DNA of 64,000 nucleotides from Polyangiaceae bacterium (lineage in GTDB: Bacteria > Myxococcota_A > Polyangia > Polyangiales > Polyangiaceae), in the NCBI GenBank assembly GCA_020848455.1, contig JADLAB010000009.1, positions 1 through 64,000 of the forward strand, given 5' to 3'. Under the pieces are notes generated by a model. It saw nothing but the letters and a program-made list of their open reading frames with translations. It made no database searches and was not told where the DNA came from. The translations under genes and the position numbers were made by a program. Shown here one piece after another: positions 7,620-16,373 of this stretch. Within the stretch, counting starts at the first letter, position 1; each line of letters begins with the position of its first letter.

Positions 7620-8135
7620 CTACATGCCGCCGCCCATCATGTCGCCGCACGACGTGGCGCGGTCGGCCTCGACGAGCCCCGCCTCCATCGAGGTGATGCC
7701 GTCGTGGAGGTGGGTTGCGCCGACGGCGTCGTTGCCCGCCATGGCGTCGGCCATCTCGGAGTAGCCGAGGCCGATCGTGTCCATGGCACGCTCCACGGGC
7801 TCCATCATGGCGTGGTCCGCCATGCCTTCGCAGCAGCCGGCCGTGTCGCCATCGAGCATCATCTGCACCCCGGCATGCATCTGGTCCACGCCGCGCATCA
7901 TGTCGCCAAGGCCGAGGTCTACCCGTGCGAGGCCGAGGTCGCGCGCTCCGGTCTCGAGGCGCGCGACGCCGTCGCGGACCACGGCCAGGCCCGCGCGCAG
8001 GGCGGTCTTGCCCGCCGCCAGCTCGCGCGCCGCAGCGCCGTCGCCGGGCCCCATGCACCCGAGCGCGCCGATTGCGATGAGACCGAAGCCGCCGAGGAGC
8101 TTCACGATGCCAGGGTGGGCGATCAAGACGTGCAT
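7620..8135 (-). CDS. Met/His/Cys-rich lipoprotein-like periplasmic protein
   Basis: A 171-residue protein. ATG 8135 is preferred (AAGGAG 7 nt upstream); a GTG one codon earlier is possible. The N-terminus is hydrophobic and ends in GALGC, a plausible lipobox. The rest is helical and rich in Met, His and paired Cys (GDMMRGVDQMHAGVQMM, TAGCCEGMADHAMM, SCGDMMGGGM). Met-rich periplasmic proteins often bind copper or silver, and this gene stands in a metal-efflux block. No family name is assigned. The repeated helical pattern in the first half (ELAAGKTALRAGLAVVRDGVARLE) suggests a helical bundle. Confidence 0.6.
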   Translation of the reverse strand: MHVLIAHPGIVKLLGGFGLIAIGALGCMGPGDGAAARELAAGKTALRAGLAVVRDGVARLETGARDLGLARVDLGLGDMMRGVDQMHAGVQMMLDGDTAGCCEGMADHAMMEPVERAMDTIGLGYSEMADAMAGNDAVGATHLHDGITSMEAGLVEADRATSCGDMMGGGM

Positions 8136-8262
8136 CACACTCTCCTTTTAGCCGGTACCGCCGGCGCGCCCGCCCCACGCGACCGCAACGTCGTGTGCGA
8201 CACGCCTACCACGGCCGGCGCGTCGCCACACGCCCGCTCCGCGGGTGCGCGACGCAACGCCC

Positions 8263-8574
8263 TCACTTCATGCAGTCGGGCGCGAGCTTCGCGAAGGCCT
8301 CGCGGATGGCCGTGTCTTGCTGCGCGCACATGTCGCCGACTTCCTTCAGCGCGTCGCTCGGCATGCTCTCGAGGCGCTTCATCAGCTCGTCCATGCGCTC
8401 GCGCTGCGCCTTGAGCATGGAGCGCTGCGACTCCGGGAAGCTCGCACAGGCCTCGACCTTGCCGATCGTGGCGGCGAAGGCCTTGCAGGCCGGAGGAGGC
8501 CCCTTGTCGCCGCAGCCTGCGGTCAAGGCAGAGAGGCCGAAAAGCGTCATCCCCATCGCCGAGCGGAGCGTCAT
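8263..8574 (-). CDS. Small four-cysteine lipoprotein
   Basis: A 103-residue predicted lipoprotein. ATG 8574 is chosen because the signal peptide begins there (MTLRSAMGMTLFGLSALTAGC, lipobox LTAGC) with CGGAG upstream; the longer frame to 8733 has no signal. The mature part is helical and charged with cysteines at ACKAF, VEACASF, GDMCAQQ and the terminal DCMK, suggesting two disulfides that staple helices. It resembles generic small secreted lipoproteins of this bacterial group; the function is unknown. Downstream 8139-8262 contains no gene. Confidence 0.6.
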   Translation of the reverse strand: MTLRSAMGMTLFGLSALTAGCGDKGPPPACKAFAATIGKVEACASFPESQRSMLKAQRERMDELMKRLESMPSDALKEVGDMCAQQDTAIREAFAKLAPDCMK

Positions 8575-8592
8575 GGCGCGACGCTCCGACCG

Positions 8593-8640
8593 GGCGCACG
8601 CCGCGTCAAGGCGCCTGCCGCATCGGCGCCCCGGCGTCGG
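8593..8640 (-). pseudogene. Remnant of the 3' end of a Cys-rich small lipoprotein
   Basis: These 48 bases match 12978-13025, the end of the intact lipoprotein gene at 12991-13236, at 43 of 48 positions by my alignment, including the TGA stop (here 8606-8608). On the minus strand the remnant would encode a TDAGAPMRQAP-like tail, against TDAGAAARKAP in the intact copy. Upstream sequence no longer continues the gene, so this is a decayed duplicate tail. Confidence 0.5.
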
Positions 8641-8700
8641 GGTGGGGAGCGCCGGGCGCGAGGGCGCGCTCACGCTCGCCGAGGGCATGTACCTGAAAGG

Positions 8701-9000
8701 GCCGGCCAGTACGAACTGCTCGAGAAGATTCATGAGGAGCGCATGACATGACGATCCTCCCTCCGGTGGCGCTGCTCATCATCCTGGTTCCAGTTCCGCC
8801 ACGTGACCCAGGCGCTCAACGGCGCTGCGGGCGGAGCCTCGCGACATGCCGCCGCTTCGACGTGCGTGCGGAGCAGGTCGCCGGACTCCGATACCTGCGC
8901 ATCACGCCCGACCACAGCAAGCTCGCGCGCCACGGCCCGCCATCGCGGACGTGAGCCGGTTGACCAGGACCCTCGCCGTCGGAGGGAGACACTCAGCGCC
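8701..9000 (+). pseudogene. Frameshifted fragments of two RND metal pumps
   Basis: Two segments of heavy-metal RND transporters are recognisable. At about 8701-8815, in shifting frames, are AGQYELLEKIHEERMT, MTILPPVALLIILV and FQFRHVTQALN, matching the periplasmic-to-membrane junction near residue 860-900 of CusA/CzcA proteins and looking more CusA-like than the local CzcA. At about 8846-8990, again frameshifted, are DVRAEQVAGLRYLRITPDHS and DVSRLTRTLAVGG, close to residues 701-752 of the local CzcA (DVRAEQVAGLRYLRVIPDRN, DVNRLTETLAVGS). The two pieces are in reverse order relative to a normal pump and on the opposite strand to czcA, so this is a rearranged relic. Its 3' end overlaps the end of the DUF6600 gene. 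Confidence 0.6.
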
Positions 9001-10333
9001 GGTGACCACCACCCCGCGAACGGCCGCTCGCGCTCGGGCTCGCCGTCGCCGAGTGCCGCGACGGGCCGCTCGAGGCGCGTGGGCTCGACCCACGGACCTG
9101 CGGGCGCGCCCTCGGCCCCGGCGAGCGATGCGCGGAGAGCGGCTGCGACGAGGTTCGGCGCGCCTGATGGGACTGCTCACGTGACGGAGCCACGCGGGGC
9201 GGAGACACCCGCGCGGGCGGCGGCGACACGCGCGCTCGCCGGCTCGTTCCGGCGACCGAGCGCGGCACGACGCGGGGGGCCGGCGTGGTGCGAGCGCTAG
9301 CGCGGCTCGGAATATCGACGACTGGCACACGACGACGCGTGCTCGACTGTCGCGCCGCTCGGGCGGCCGCGGACCTCGTTTCGGGACGGTTTGCGGGCGA
9401 GGACTTCACCGCCGGAGCCGATCCCTTACCGCCCGCCGATGCGGGCTTCGAATACGCCAGAGCCCTCTGGTCGTGCTTCACGCGAGCCGTGGGTTGCTGC
9501 GCGGCAGCGATGCGCGCCTGCTGGAAGCTCGGCGACAAGGGCTTGCCCCGCATGTCGGGCGCGCGCGAGCGCGACTTCTTGCCGTCGCCTGCGCTCGCGC
9601 CGGCACCGGCCGGCGGCTCGGACGGAGCGGACTCGGTGCCATCGGCATGGGCATTCGCGGCCGTGTGGCCATCACCGCCGTCCTCGACGTACCCGGAGTG
9701 CGCGTGAACATCGCGAAGCTGCTGATGGTCGGTTAGCATGTGGCTGTGCCAGAGGGGGTCGAAGAGCCACTGGCTTCCGATGTACCAAAACGGCAGGATC
9801 GCGCTGCCGAAGAAGCCGACGGCGACGCCGTTCCTCCAGAGGTAGCTCGGCGCCATCGGAGCCCAACCGACATAGTCGTAACCGGGCGCGCCCACGCGCC
9901 ACACGACCCACGCCGGAGCGTACGTGCGACCCGGGACCCAGCCCCAGCCGACGCCGCTCATCGAGACCCAGCGGCCGTAGTGAAACGCGACGCTGCCCCA
10001 GGAGTAGTCGCTGACCCAAACCCATGAGCCGTCCTCCGCCACGGCCCAACGGCCGGCCGTCCGGTAGGGGACGAAGTCGGCGCCGACGGTGGCCGTGCTT
10101 GGCACCCAGAGGGTGCCGTAGGTCGGATCGTTCACCCAGGCACCGTACGGATCGAGCTCGGCGCGGAAGTCGCCGAGCGCACTGGGATCCGTGTCCTCGT
10201 AGTAGCCAGCGTCCTGCGCCCGAGCCACGGTGATCGGCCCGAACAGGACGAAGCCCGCGATCACGGCGGCGACCAAGCGCAGAGGCCAGCGCACCTGCGG
10301 GTGAAGCGACGATGCTCGTTCGATGCTCGACAT
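8993..10333 (-). CDS. Secreted DUF6600-type protein with long basic tail
   Basis: A 446-residue exported protein. ATG 10333 gives a signal peptide ending TVARAQ (signal peptidase I site ARA|Q); the frame extends to 10423 without a signal. Residues about 45-200 carry the aromatic repeats of DUF6600: LDPYGAWVNDPTYGTLWVP, FVPYRTAGRWA, WVWVSDYSWGSVAFHYGRW, GWGWVPGRTYAPAWVVWR. From about residue 230 to the end the protein is low-complexity, rich in Ser, Arg, Pro and Ala (pI very basic), and ends within the RND relic. The tail may be disordered or partly acquired from that sequence. Function unknown; DUF6600 proteins are envelope-associated. Confidence 0.7.
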   Translation of the reverse strand: MSSIERASSLHPQVRWPLRLVAAVIAGFVLFGPITVARAQDAGYYEDTDPSALGDFRAELDPYGAWVNDPTYGTLWVPSTATVGADFVPYRTAGRWAVAEDGSWVWVSDYSWGSVAFHYGRWVSMSGVGWGWVPGRTYAPAWVVWRVGAPGYDYVGWAPMAPSYLWRNGVAVGFFGSAILPFWYIGSQWLFDPLWHSHMLTDHQQLRDVHAHSGYVEDGGDGHTAANAHADGTESAPSEPPAGAGASAGDGKKSRSRAPDMRGKPLSPSFQQARIAAAQQPTARVKHDQRALAYSKPASAGGKGSAPAVKSSPANRPETRSAAARAARQSSTRRRVPVVDIPSRASARTTPAPRVVPRSVAGTSRRARVSPPPARVSPPRVAPSREQSHQARRTSSQPLSAHRSPGPRARPQVRGSSPRASSGPSRHSATASPSASGRSRGGGHRR

Positions 10334-10505
10334 GTTTTGACCGTCCGTTGGTAGTGGAGCCGGGGAGGGCGCGCGCCGAAGCTGCCGATGGATGGACGTG
10401 GCGCCGGACCGAAATAGTCCCATCCTTCTTCAAGAACGTTAGGGGTCTCGGCTCTTCGTGGAAAACCGGGCCCCATGATTTCGCAAGGTTGGCACGAACA
10501 TCCCC

Positions 10506-12953
10506 TCAGGCGCGCAGCGCGAGGAGACGGAGTCCGTTGAACACGACGAGCACCGTGCTCCCCTCATGGATGATGACGGCGTGCGCGATCCCGACCCAGC
10601 CGAGGATGGTCGCGACGACGAGCAGCGCGCTCACCCCGAGCGCGACCATGAGGTTCTGCCGGATGACGCCCGTAGCCGCGCGCGCGAGACCCACGGCAAA
10701 AGGCAAACGCCGCAAGTCGTCGCTCATCAGCACGACGTCGGCCGTCTCGAGGGCGACGTCCGAGCCCGCCCCGCCCATCGCTATGCCGACCGACGCAGAC
10801 GCGAGCGCGGGCGCGTCGTTGACCCCGTCCCCGACCATGGCGACGCCGCCCTGGCGCGCGAGCTCGCGGATGGCGTCGACCTTGCCCTCCGGCATGAGCG
10901 GGGCGCGCACCTCCGCGATCCCGACCTGGCGCGCGATGGCCTGCGCGACGCGCTCGTTGTCGCCGGACAGCATCACCGTCCTCGTGACGCCAAGGGTCGC
11001 GAGCTTGGCGAGGCAGTCCCTGGCGTCGTCACGGAGTGTATCGGCCACACCGATCACGCCGAGAAACCGCCCCGCGCGCCGCACGATCATCGTCGTCTGG
11101 CCCGCCTCGTTCATCCGCCGCACGTCGGCCGTGATTGGGCCCGGCACCTCGGTGCCGTCGAACAGCGCCGCGTTGCCGATTTCGACGAGGTCGTTGCCGA
11201 CGGTCGCGCGCAAGCCCTTGCCGTGCACGGCCTGGACGCCGGTCGCCGGCGCCGGCGCGATGCCGCGCTCCTTCGCGCCCTCGCAGATCGCTTTGGCAAG
11301 CGGGTGCGCCGAAAGCGCCTCGGCGCCCGCACAGGTGGCGACCAGCTCGTTTTCGTCGACGCCCTCCGCGACCGCAACGGCGACGAGCTTCGGCTTTCCC
11401 TCGGTGAGGGTGCCCGTCTTGTCGAACGCGATCGCCGCGACCTTGCCGAGCGACTCGATGTGGGCGCCGCCCTTCATGAGGACGCCGCTGCGAGCCGCAC
11501 GGGCGACGGCCGACAGCACGGCCGCGGGCGTCGCGATTGCGAGGGCGCAGGGCGAGGCCGCGACGAGGAGCGACATGGCAGCAAGCACGCCGTCTTTCAC
11601 CTCCGCCCCCTGGACGAAGATCCGGAACAGGGCAAACGCCGGCGCGAGGAGGAGCACGATGGGCACGAAGCGGCGCTCGAGCTTCTGCGTGAACCGCTGC
11701 GTCGGACTCTTCTGCGCCTCCGCTTCGGAGACGAGCTCGACGACCCGCGAGAGCGCCGACTCTCCGGCGAGCTTCGTCACCTCGACCTCGAGCGCCGCCT
11801 CCGCGTTGATGGTCCCGGCAAACACCGGATCGCCTGGACCCTTCGCCACGGGCACGGACTCACCGGTGATCGCCGCCTGGTCGAGGGTGGATTGTCCCGT
11901 GCGGATGACGCCGTCGAGCGGGACGCGATCACCCGGGCGGATGACGACGACGTCGCCACGCGTCACTTGCCCTACTGCGAGCTCCACCACGTCGCCGTCG
12001 CGGTTCACCCGGGCCGTCTCGGGCCTCAGCTTGCCGAGCGCCTCGACGGCCTTACGCGCGCGCTGCATCGCGCGATGCTCGAGCGAATGCCCGAGGGAGA
12101 AGAGAACGAGCAGGAGCGCTCCCTCGAAGAATGCGCCGAGCGTGGCGGCACCAATGGCCGCCACCACCATGAGCGTCTCGATGTCGAAGCGCAGGTGCCG
12201 GATCGAGTTGAAGGCGTCGCGTACTGCGAAGACCCCGGCGGCCAACATCGCGGCGACGTAGACGGCGGGCGACACCGAGGCGGGGACGGTGGCCAGGTGG
12301 GCAAGGGCGTAGCCCGCCGCCAGCAGCACGCCCGCCGTCAGGGAAAGGGGCAGCTCGGCGGCGCCACCGCCGTGGGCGTGCCCACCGCAGCCGGCGCCGG
12401 CGGCGACCTCGGCGAGCTCGAAGCCGAGCGCCCTGGCGCGGCGGTGAAGGTCGCGCAGGCTCGTCGCATTGCGGTCGTACTCGAGCACCAGGCGCTCGCT
12501 CGCGTAGGCGACGTTGGCGCTGAGCACACCCTTCGCACGTGACAGCGCGTGCTCGAGGGACGGCGCGCACTCCGCGCAGTCCATTCCGCTCACCGTGAGG
12601 CTCTTGCGGAGGTACCGCGCCACGACCTCTGCGCCGGCCGAACGCGCCAGGGCAACGACCTGATCGAGCGTGACTTCTTCGGGGCGGTAGTGAATGCAGA
12701 GCTCGAGCGCGCCGCCGTCCGCTCGGAGGTGCACGTCGTCGATGCCGCGACGCGCCTCGAGCAGCGTCTCGAGCGCCTCGAATCGCCCCTGCTCGTCGGA
12801 CTCGTCGGGCAGCACGAGGACGAGGTCGAGCTGCGCGGCCGTTCCGCCCGTTTCGGCTGCGCGTCGCCCAGGCGGCTTGTCCGCAGCGTGGAGGTGGCCG
12901 TCGTGGCCATCGTTGCGGGGCGCGTCGTCCGCGTGATCGTGTTCATGGTCCAT
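10506..12953 (-). CDS. P1B-4-type heavy-metal translocating ATPase
   Basis: An 815-residue metal-exporting P-type ATPase. The N-terminus is His/Asp-rich (residues 1-25), followed by a degenerate ferredoxin-like repeat and a metal-binding repeat with GMDCAEC (123-129), then a His/Gly stretch (GCGGHAHGGG). Core motifs: TGES 363-366, SPC 467-469 in the transport helix, DKTGT 511-515 (phosphorylated Asp511), HP 550-551, GDGVND 708-713, and HEGST 796-800. SPC in place of CPC together with HEG(S/G)T is the signature of the P1B-4 group (Co, Zn, Fe or similar export), not Cu ATPases. It is last in the czc transcription unit, 37 nt after the small lipoprotein. Confidence 0.92.
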   Translation of the reverse strand: MDHEHDHADDAPRNDGHDGHLHAADKPPGRRAAETGGTAAQLDLVLVLPDESDEQGRFEALETLLEARRGIDDVHLRADGGALELCIHYRPEEVTLDQVVALARSAGAEVVARYLRKSLTVSGMDCAECAPSLEHALSRAKGVLSANVAYASERLVLEYDRNATSLRDLHRRARALGFELAEVAAGAGCGGHAHGGGAAELPLSLTAGVLLAAGYALAHLATVPASVSPAVYVAAMLAAGVFAVRDAFNSIRHLRFDIETLMVVAAIGAATLGAFFEGALLLVLFSLGHSLEHRAMQRARKAVEALGKLRPETARVNRDGDVVELAVGQVTRGDVVVIRPGDRVPLDGVIRTGQSTLDQAAITGESVPVAKGPGDPVFAGTINAEAALEVEVTKLAGESALSRVVELVSEAEAQKSPTQRFTQKLERRFVPIVLLLAPAFALFRIFVQGAEVKDGVLAAMSLLVAASPCALAIATPAAVLSAVARAARSGVLMKGGAHIESLGKVAAIAFDKTGTLTEGKPKLVAVAVAEGVDENELVATCAGAEALSAHPLAKAICEGAKERGIAPAPATGVQAVHGKGLRATVGNDLVEIGNAALFDGTEVPGPITADVRRMNEAGQTTMIVRRAGRFLGVIGVADTLRDDARDCLAKLATLGVTRTVMLSGDNERVAQAIARQVGIAEVRAPLMPEGKVDAIRELARQGGVAMVGDGVNDAPALASASVGIAMGGAGSDVALETADVVLMSDDLRRLPFAVGLARAATGVIRQNLMVALGVSALLVVATILGWVGIAHAVIIHEGSTVLVVFNGLRLLALRA

Positions 12954-12990
12954 CGGCTTCGCCCTCTTCGTTGCGGAGGCGCACGCCGCG

Positions 12991-13236
12991 TCAAGGCGCC
13001 TTCCGAGCCGCCGCCCCGGCGTCGGTGTTGCAGATCCGGCAGTCCGCCTCGGCCACGCCGTGTTCGGCGCACCACTCGCCGCCGCAGGCGGCGGCTGCCT
13101 CGGGCGCGTCGCTGCACATCAGCCCGTCGGCCTCCTGCTTCTTCGCTTGCTGCTCGCGACAGGCCCCGAGCAGCCCGGCGGCGAGCCCGAGCGCGACCGT
13201 CGCGCGCAGCAGTGGACGAAATGCGTCGATGTTCAT
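12991..13236 (-). CDS. Small Cys-rich lipoprotein of metal-efflux operon
   Basis: An 81-residue predicted lipoprotein whose ATG 13236 overlaps the czcA stop (ATGA), so it is coupled to the pump; GGAGCTTCAGG lies upstream. The signal is MNIDAFRPLLRATVALGLAAGLLGAC. The mature part holds MCSDAPEAAAACGGEWCAEHG followed by VAEADCRICN. The C-x-EHGV-E-x-x-C-x-x-C pattern resembles the short Cys/His module found at the N-terminus of some RND periplasmic adaptors, so this may be a detached metal-binding module of the CzcCBA system. A decayed copy of its 3' end lies at 8593-8640. Confidence 0.75.
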   Translation of the reverse strand: MNIDAFRPLLRATVALGLAAGLLGACREQQAKKQEADGLMCSDAPEAAAACGGEWCAEHGVAEADCRICNTDAGAAARKAP

Positions 13237-16200
13237 GGCCCTGAAGCTCCTTGTCCCTTTGCGAGCGCGCGCACGACGCGCCGCGGTGCACCGAGGTACG
13301 AGTAGACGACCGGCAAGAGCAGCATCGTGAGGAGCGTGGCCGTCGCAAGGCCCCCGATGACGACCGTCGCGAGCGGGCGCTGCACCTCGCTTCCCGGGGC
13401 GGTGGAGAGCGCCATCGGGACGAAGCCGAGCGCCGCCACGAGCGCGGTCATGAGGACGGGTCGCAATCGCAGGTCGGCGGCGCGCCGGATCGCGGCCACG
13501 TGGTCGAGGCCCGTCGCCTCGAGCTGGCGCGCGAAGGACACCAGCACGAGGCCGTTCAGGACGGCGACGCCGAAGAGCGCGATGAACCCGACCCCGGCCG
13601 AGATCGAGAACGGGATATCGCGGGCCCACAGGGCGACGACACCGCCGATGACCGCGAAGGGCACGTTGAGGAAGATGAGCGCGGCGGCGCGCCCCGACTG
13701 GAAGGCCATCCACAGCAGGAACGCGATCATGCCGAGCGCGAGCGGGATGACGATCGTGAGCCGGCTCTTCGCCTCGACGTAGTGCTCGAACTGCCCGCCC
13801 CACACGGCGCGGTAGCCGGTCGGCAGCTTCACGTCGCGGCCGATCGCCGCCTGGGCGTCCTCGACGACACTGAGAAGGTCGCGCCCGCGCACGTTGAACT
13901 CGACGGTGAGGCGGCGCGACAACGACTCGCGACTCACGACGGCGGGTCCGGGCTGGAAGGCGAGCTTCGCCACGTCGCCTAGCGGCACGACCTGCCCCGT
14001 CGACGAGCGCAGGGGCAGCGCGAGCAGGGGCTCCAGGTCGCCCGCGAAGTCGTGCTTCATCTTGACGACGATGCCGAAGCGCCGTTCACCCTCGAGCAGC
14101 TCGCCGGCAGGGCTCCCGACCGCGAGCGTCTCCGTCAGCCGGTTCACGTCGGAGACCGACAGGCCGTAGCGCGCGAGCTTGTTGCGATCGGGTATGACGC
14201 GAAGGTAGCGGAGCCCGGCGACTTGCTCCGCGCGCACGTCGACCGCTCCCTTCACGCTGGCGAGCGAGCGAACCACCTTGTCGCCGAGCGCGGCGAGCAC
14301 TTCGAGGTCGGCGCCGTAGAGCAGTACGGCGACATCCGACCGCACCCCTGCAACGAGCTCGTTCGTGCGCATCTGGATCGGCTGCGACACCCCGCTGGCG
14401 ATCTCGGGCACCGCCTCCTCCGCCGCCGCACCGACCTCCTTGGCGAGCGCGTCCTTCGTGAGCCCGTCCCGCCAGTCCTTCCGGGGTTTCAACAGCACGT
14501 ACACGTCGCTCTGCTCGACCCCCATCGGGTCGGTCGCGACCTCTGGAGCGCCCACCCGCGCCACGACGCCCGAGACCTCTGGGATCGCCAGCACCGCCTT
14601 CTCGAGCCGCATATCCGTTGCCACCGACTCGGAGAGCGCGATCCCGGGAATGCGCCGCGCCTCGATGAGCAGGTCCCCCTCGTCGAGGACGGGAACGAAC
14701 TCGGCGCCGAGGCGCCCGAAGAGGAGCACCGTGCCCGCGAGCGCGAGGACGCCCGCGCCGATCATGACCGGCCGGGCGCGCATCGCGGCCGCGAGCGCGG
14801 GTACATAGAGCCGGCGGATCTGCCGCAGGAGGAAGGTGTCGTGCGCGCCGCGCTTCGGGCGCACGAAGAGGCTCGTCAGCGCCGGCACGAGCGTGAGCGA
14901 CAGAATGAAGGCACCCGCGAGCGCGCAGAGGACCGTCGTCGCCATCGGCCGAAACATCTTCCCCTCGATGCCGGTCAACGACACGACGGGCAAGTACACG
15001 ATGGCGATGATCGCGACGCCGAAGACGGCCGCCGCCTGCACCTCGAGGGTCGCCGTCCTGACGATGTCGGTGCGCTCCTCCGGCGTCAGCGGCCGCTCGA
15101 GAGCGGCCTGGCGCTCCGAAAGAGCGCGCACGCTGTTCTCGACGATGATGACCGCCCCGTCGACGAGCAGGCCGAAGTCGACCGCGCCGAGGCTCATCAG
15201 GTTGCCCGACACACCCGTCAGCTTCATCACGATGAGGGCGAAGAGCATCGACAGCGGGATCGTGACCGCGACGACGAGCCCCGCCCGGAAGTCGCCGAGC
15301 AGCAAGAAGAGGACGGCGATGACGAGCAAGGCGCCCTCCACCAGGTTCGTGCCCACGGTCGTGATCGTGCGGTCCACGAGCGCGGCGCGGTCGTAGAACG
15401 GTTCGACCCGCGTCCCCGGTGGCAGCGAGCTCTGTATAGCGGCGAGCTTCGCCTTCACGGCCGCAGTGACGGTCCGGGAGTTCTCACCGAGCAGCATGAG
15501 GGCGACCCCGATGACGACCTCACCGTCGCCGTTCATCGAGGCCGCCCCGTGGCGCAGCCGCGTGCCCCGCACAACGTCCCCGACCATCGCGACCGTGATC
15601 GGCACGCCCTCGGGCGTGGCGCCGATGACCACGCGCTCGAGGTCCTCGCGGTCCTTGATGATGCCGTCGGTGCCGATGACGAAGTGCTCGCGCTCGTGCT
15701 CGAGATAGCCGCCGCCCGCATTGCCGTTCGACCGCTCGATAGCCTCGACGACCTCGGTGACCGAGACGCGCGCGGCCTCGAGGCGCCGCGGATCGAGCAC
15801 CACCTGGTACTCCTTGTCGTGGCTTCCGAAGCTGTTGACCTCGATGACGCCGGGCACGCTGCGGAGCTCCGGCGCGATCTGCCAGTCGAGCAACTCCTCG
15901 ATCTCCATGACGTCGAGATCGTCGTTCTTCACGACGAACTGGAAGATTTCCCCGAGGCCGCTCGAGATGGGGCCGAGCTCGGGCGTGCCGAACTGCGACG
16001 GCACCGACTGCTCCGCCTCGCGGATGCGCTCGTTCACGAGCTGACGGGCGAAGTAGATGTCGGTTCCGTCCTCGAACACGACGGTGACCACCGAGAGCCC
16101 GTACTTCGAGATCGAGCGCACCTCGGTCGTGCGCGGGATGCCGCTCATGGCGCGCTCGACCGGCACCGTCACGTACTGCTCGGCCTCGATGGGCGAGAGG

Positions 16201-16370
16201 GCCGGCGCGGAGGTGATGATCTGCACCTGCACGTTCGTGACGTCGGGTACGGCGTCGATGGGCAGGGTGAGGGCCGCGCGCACACCGCCAAGCGCGAGGA
16301 TGAGCGTCGCGAGGATGACGATGGCGCGGTGCCGGAGCGACCACGCGACGACCGCAGACAGGAGGCGCAC
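13233..16370 (-). CDS. czcA: CzcA-type heavy-metal RND efflux pump
   Basis: A 1045-residue inner-membrane proton-driven pump, the standard length for the CusA/CzcA family. It begins MRLLSAVVAWSLRHRAIVI with TM1, then LPIDAVPDVTNVQVQI, diagnostic of heavy-metal RND proteins. TM4 has VDFGLLVDGAVIIVENS: D398, D404 and E411 correspond to the proton-relay residues, and the DFG/DGA/VEN form is that of the HME1 class (Zn, Co, Cd, Ni), unlike CusA. Two periplasmic loop regions and a duplicated 12-TM layout are evident. It follows czcB by 3 nt and overlaps the next lipoprotein gene by 4 nt. The exact metal is not decided by sequence. Confidence 0.93.
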   Translation of the reverse strand: MRLLSAVVAWSLRHRAIVILATLILALGGVRAALTLPIDAVPDVTNVQVQIITSAPALSPIEAEQYVTVPVERAMSGIPRTTEVRSISKYGLSVVTVVFEDGTDIYFARQLVNERIREAEQSVPSQFGTPELGPISSGLGEIFQFVVKNDDLDVMEIEELLDWQIAPELRSVPGVIEVNSFGSHDKEYQVVLDPRRLEAARVSVTEVVEAIERSNGNAGGGYLEHEREHFVIGTDGIIKDREDLERVVIGATPEGVPITVAMVGDVVRGTRLRHGAASMNGDGEVVIGVALMLLGENSRTVTAAVKAKLAAIQSSLPPGTRVEPFYDRAALVDRTITTVGTNLVEGALLVIAVLFLLLGDFRAGLVVAVTIPLSMLFALIVMKLTGVSGNLMSLGAVDFGLLVDGAVIIVENSVRALSERQAALERPLTPEERTDIVRTATLEVQAAAVFGVAIIAIVYLPVVSLTGIEGKMFRPMATTVLCALAGAFILSLTLVPALTSLFVRPKRGAHDTFLLRQIRRLYVPALAAAMRARPVMIGAGVLALAGTVLLFGRLGAEFVPVLDEGDLLIEARRIPGIALSESVATDMRLEKAVLAIPEVSGVVARVGAPEVATDPMGVEQSDVYVLLKPRKDWRDGLTKDALAKEVGAAAEEAVPEIASGVSQPIQMRTNELVAGVRSDVAVLLYGADLEVLAALGDKVVRSLASVKGAVDVRAEQVAGLRYLRVIPDRNKLARYGLSVSDVNRLTETLAVGSPAGELLEGERRFGIVVKMKHDFAGDLEPLLALPLRSSTGQVVPLGDVAKLAFQPGPAVVSRESLSRRLTVEFNVRGRDLLSVVEDAQAAIGRDVKLPTGYRAVWGGQFEHYVEAKSRLTIVIPLALGMIAFLLWMAFQSGRAAALIFLNVPFAVIGGVVALWARDIPFSISAGVGFIALFGVAVLNGLVLVSFARQLEATGLDHVAAIRRAADLRLRPVLMTALVAALGFVPMALSTAPGSEVQRPLATVVIGGLATATLLTMLLLPVVYSYLGAPRRVVRALAKGQGASGP

Positions 16371-16373
16371 CGG

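Noticed and set aside
8993-9300. The basic tail of the DUF6600 gene as a possible separate gene
   Set aside because: It continues in the same frame without a stop or new start signal; it is low-complexity and treated as the tail of the DUF6600 protein.
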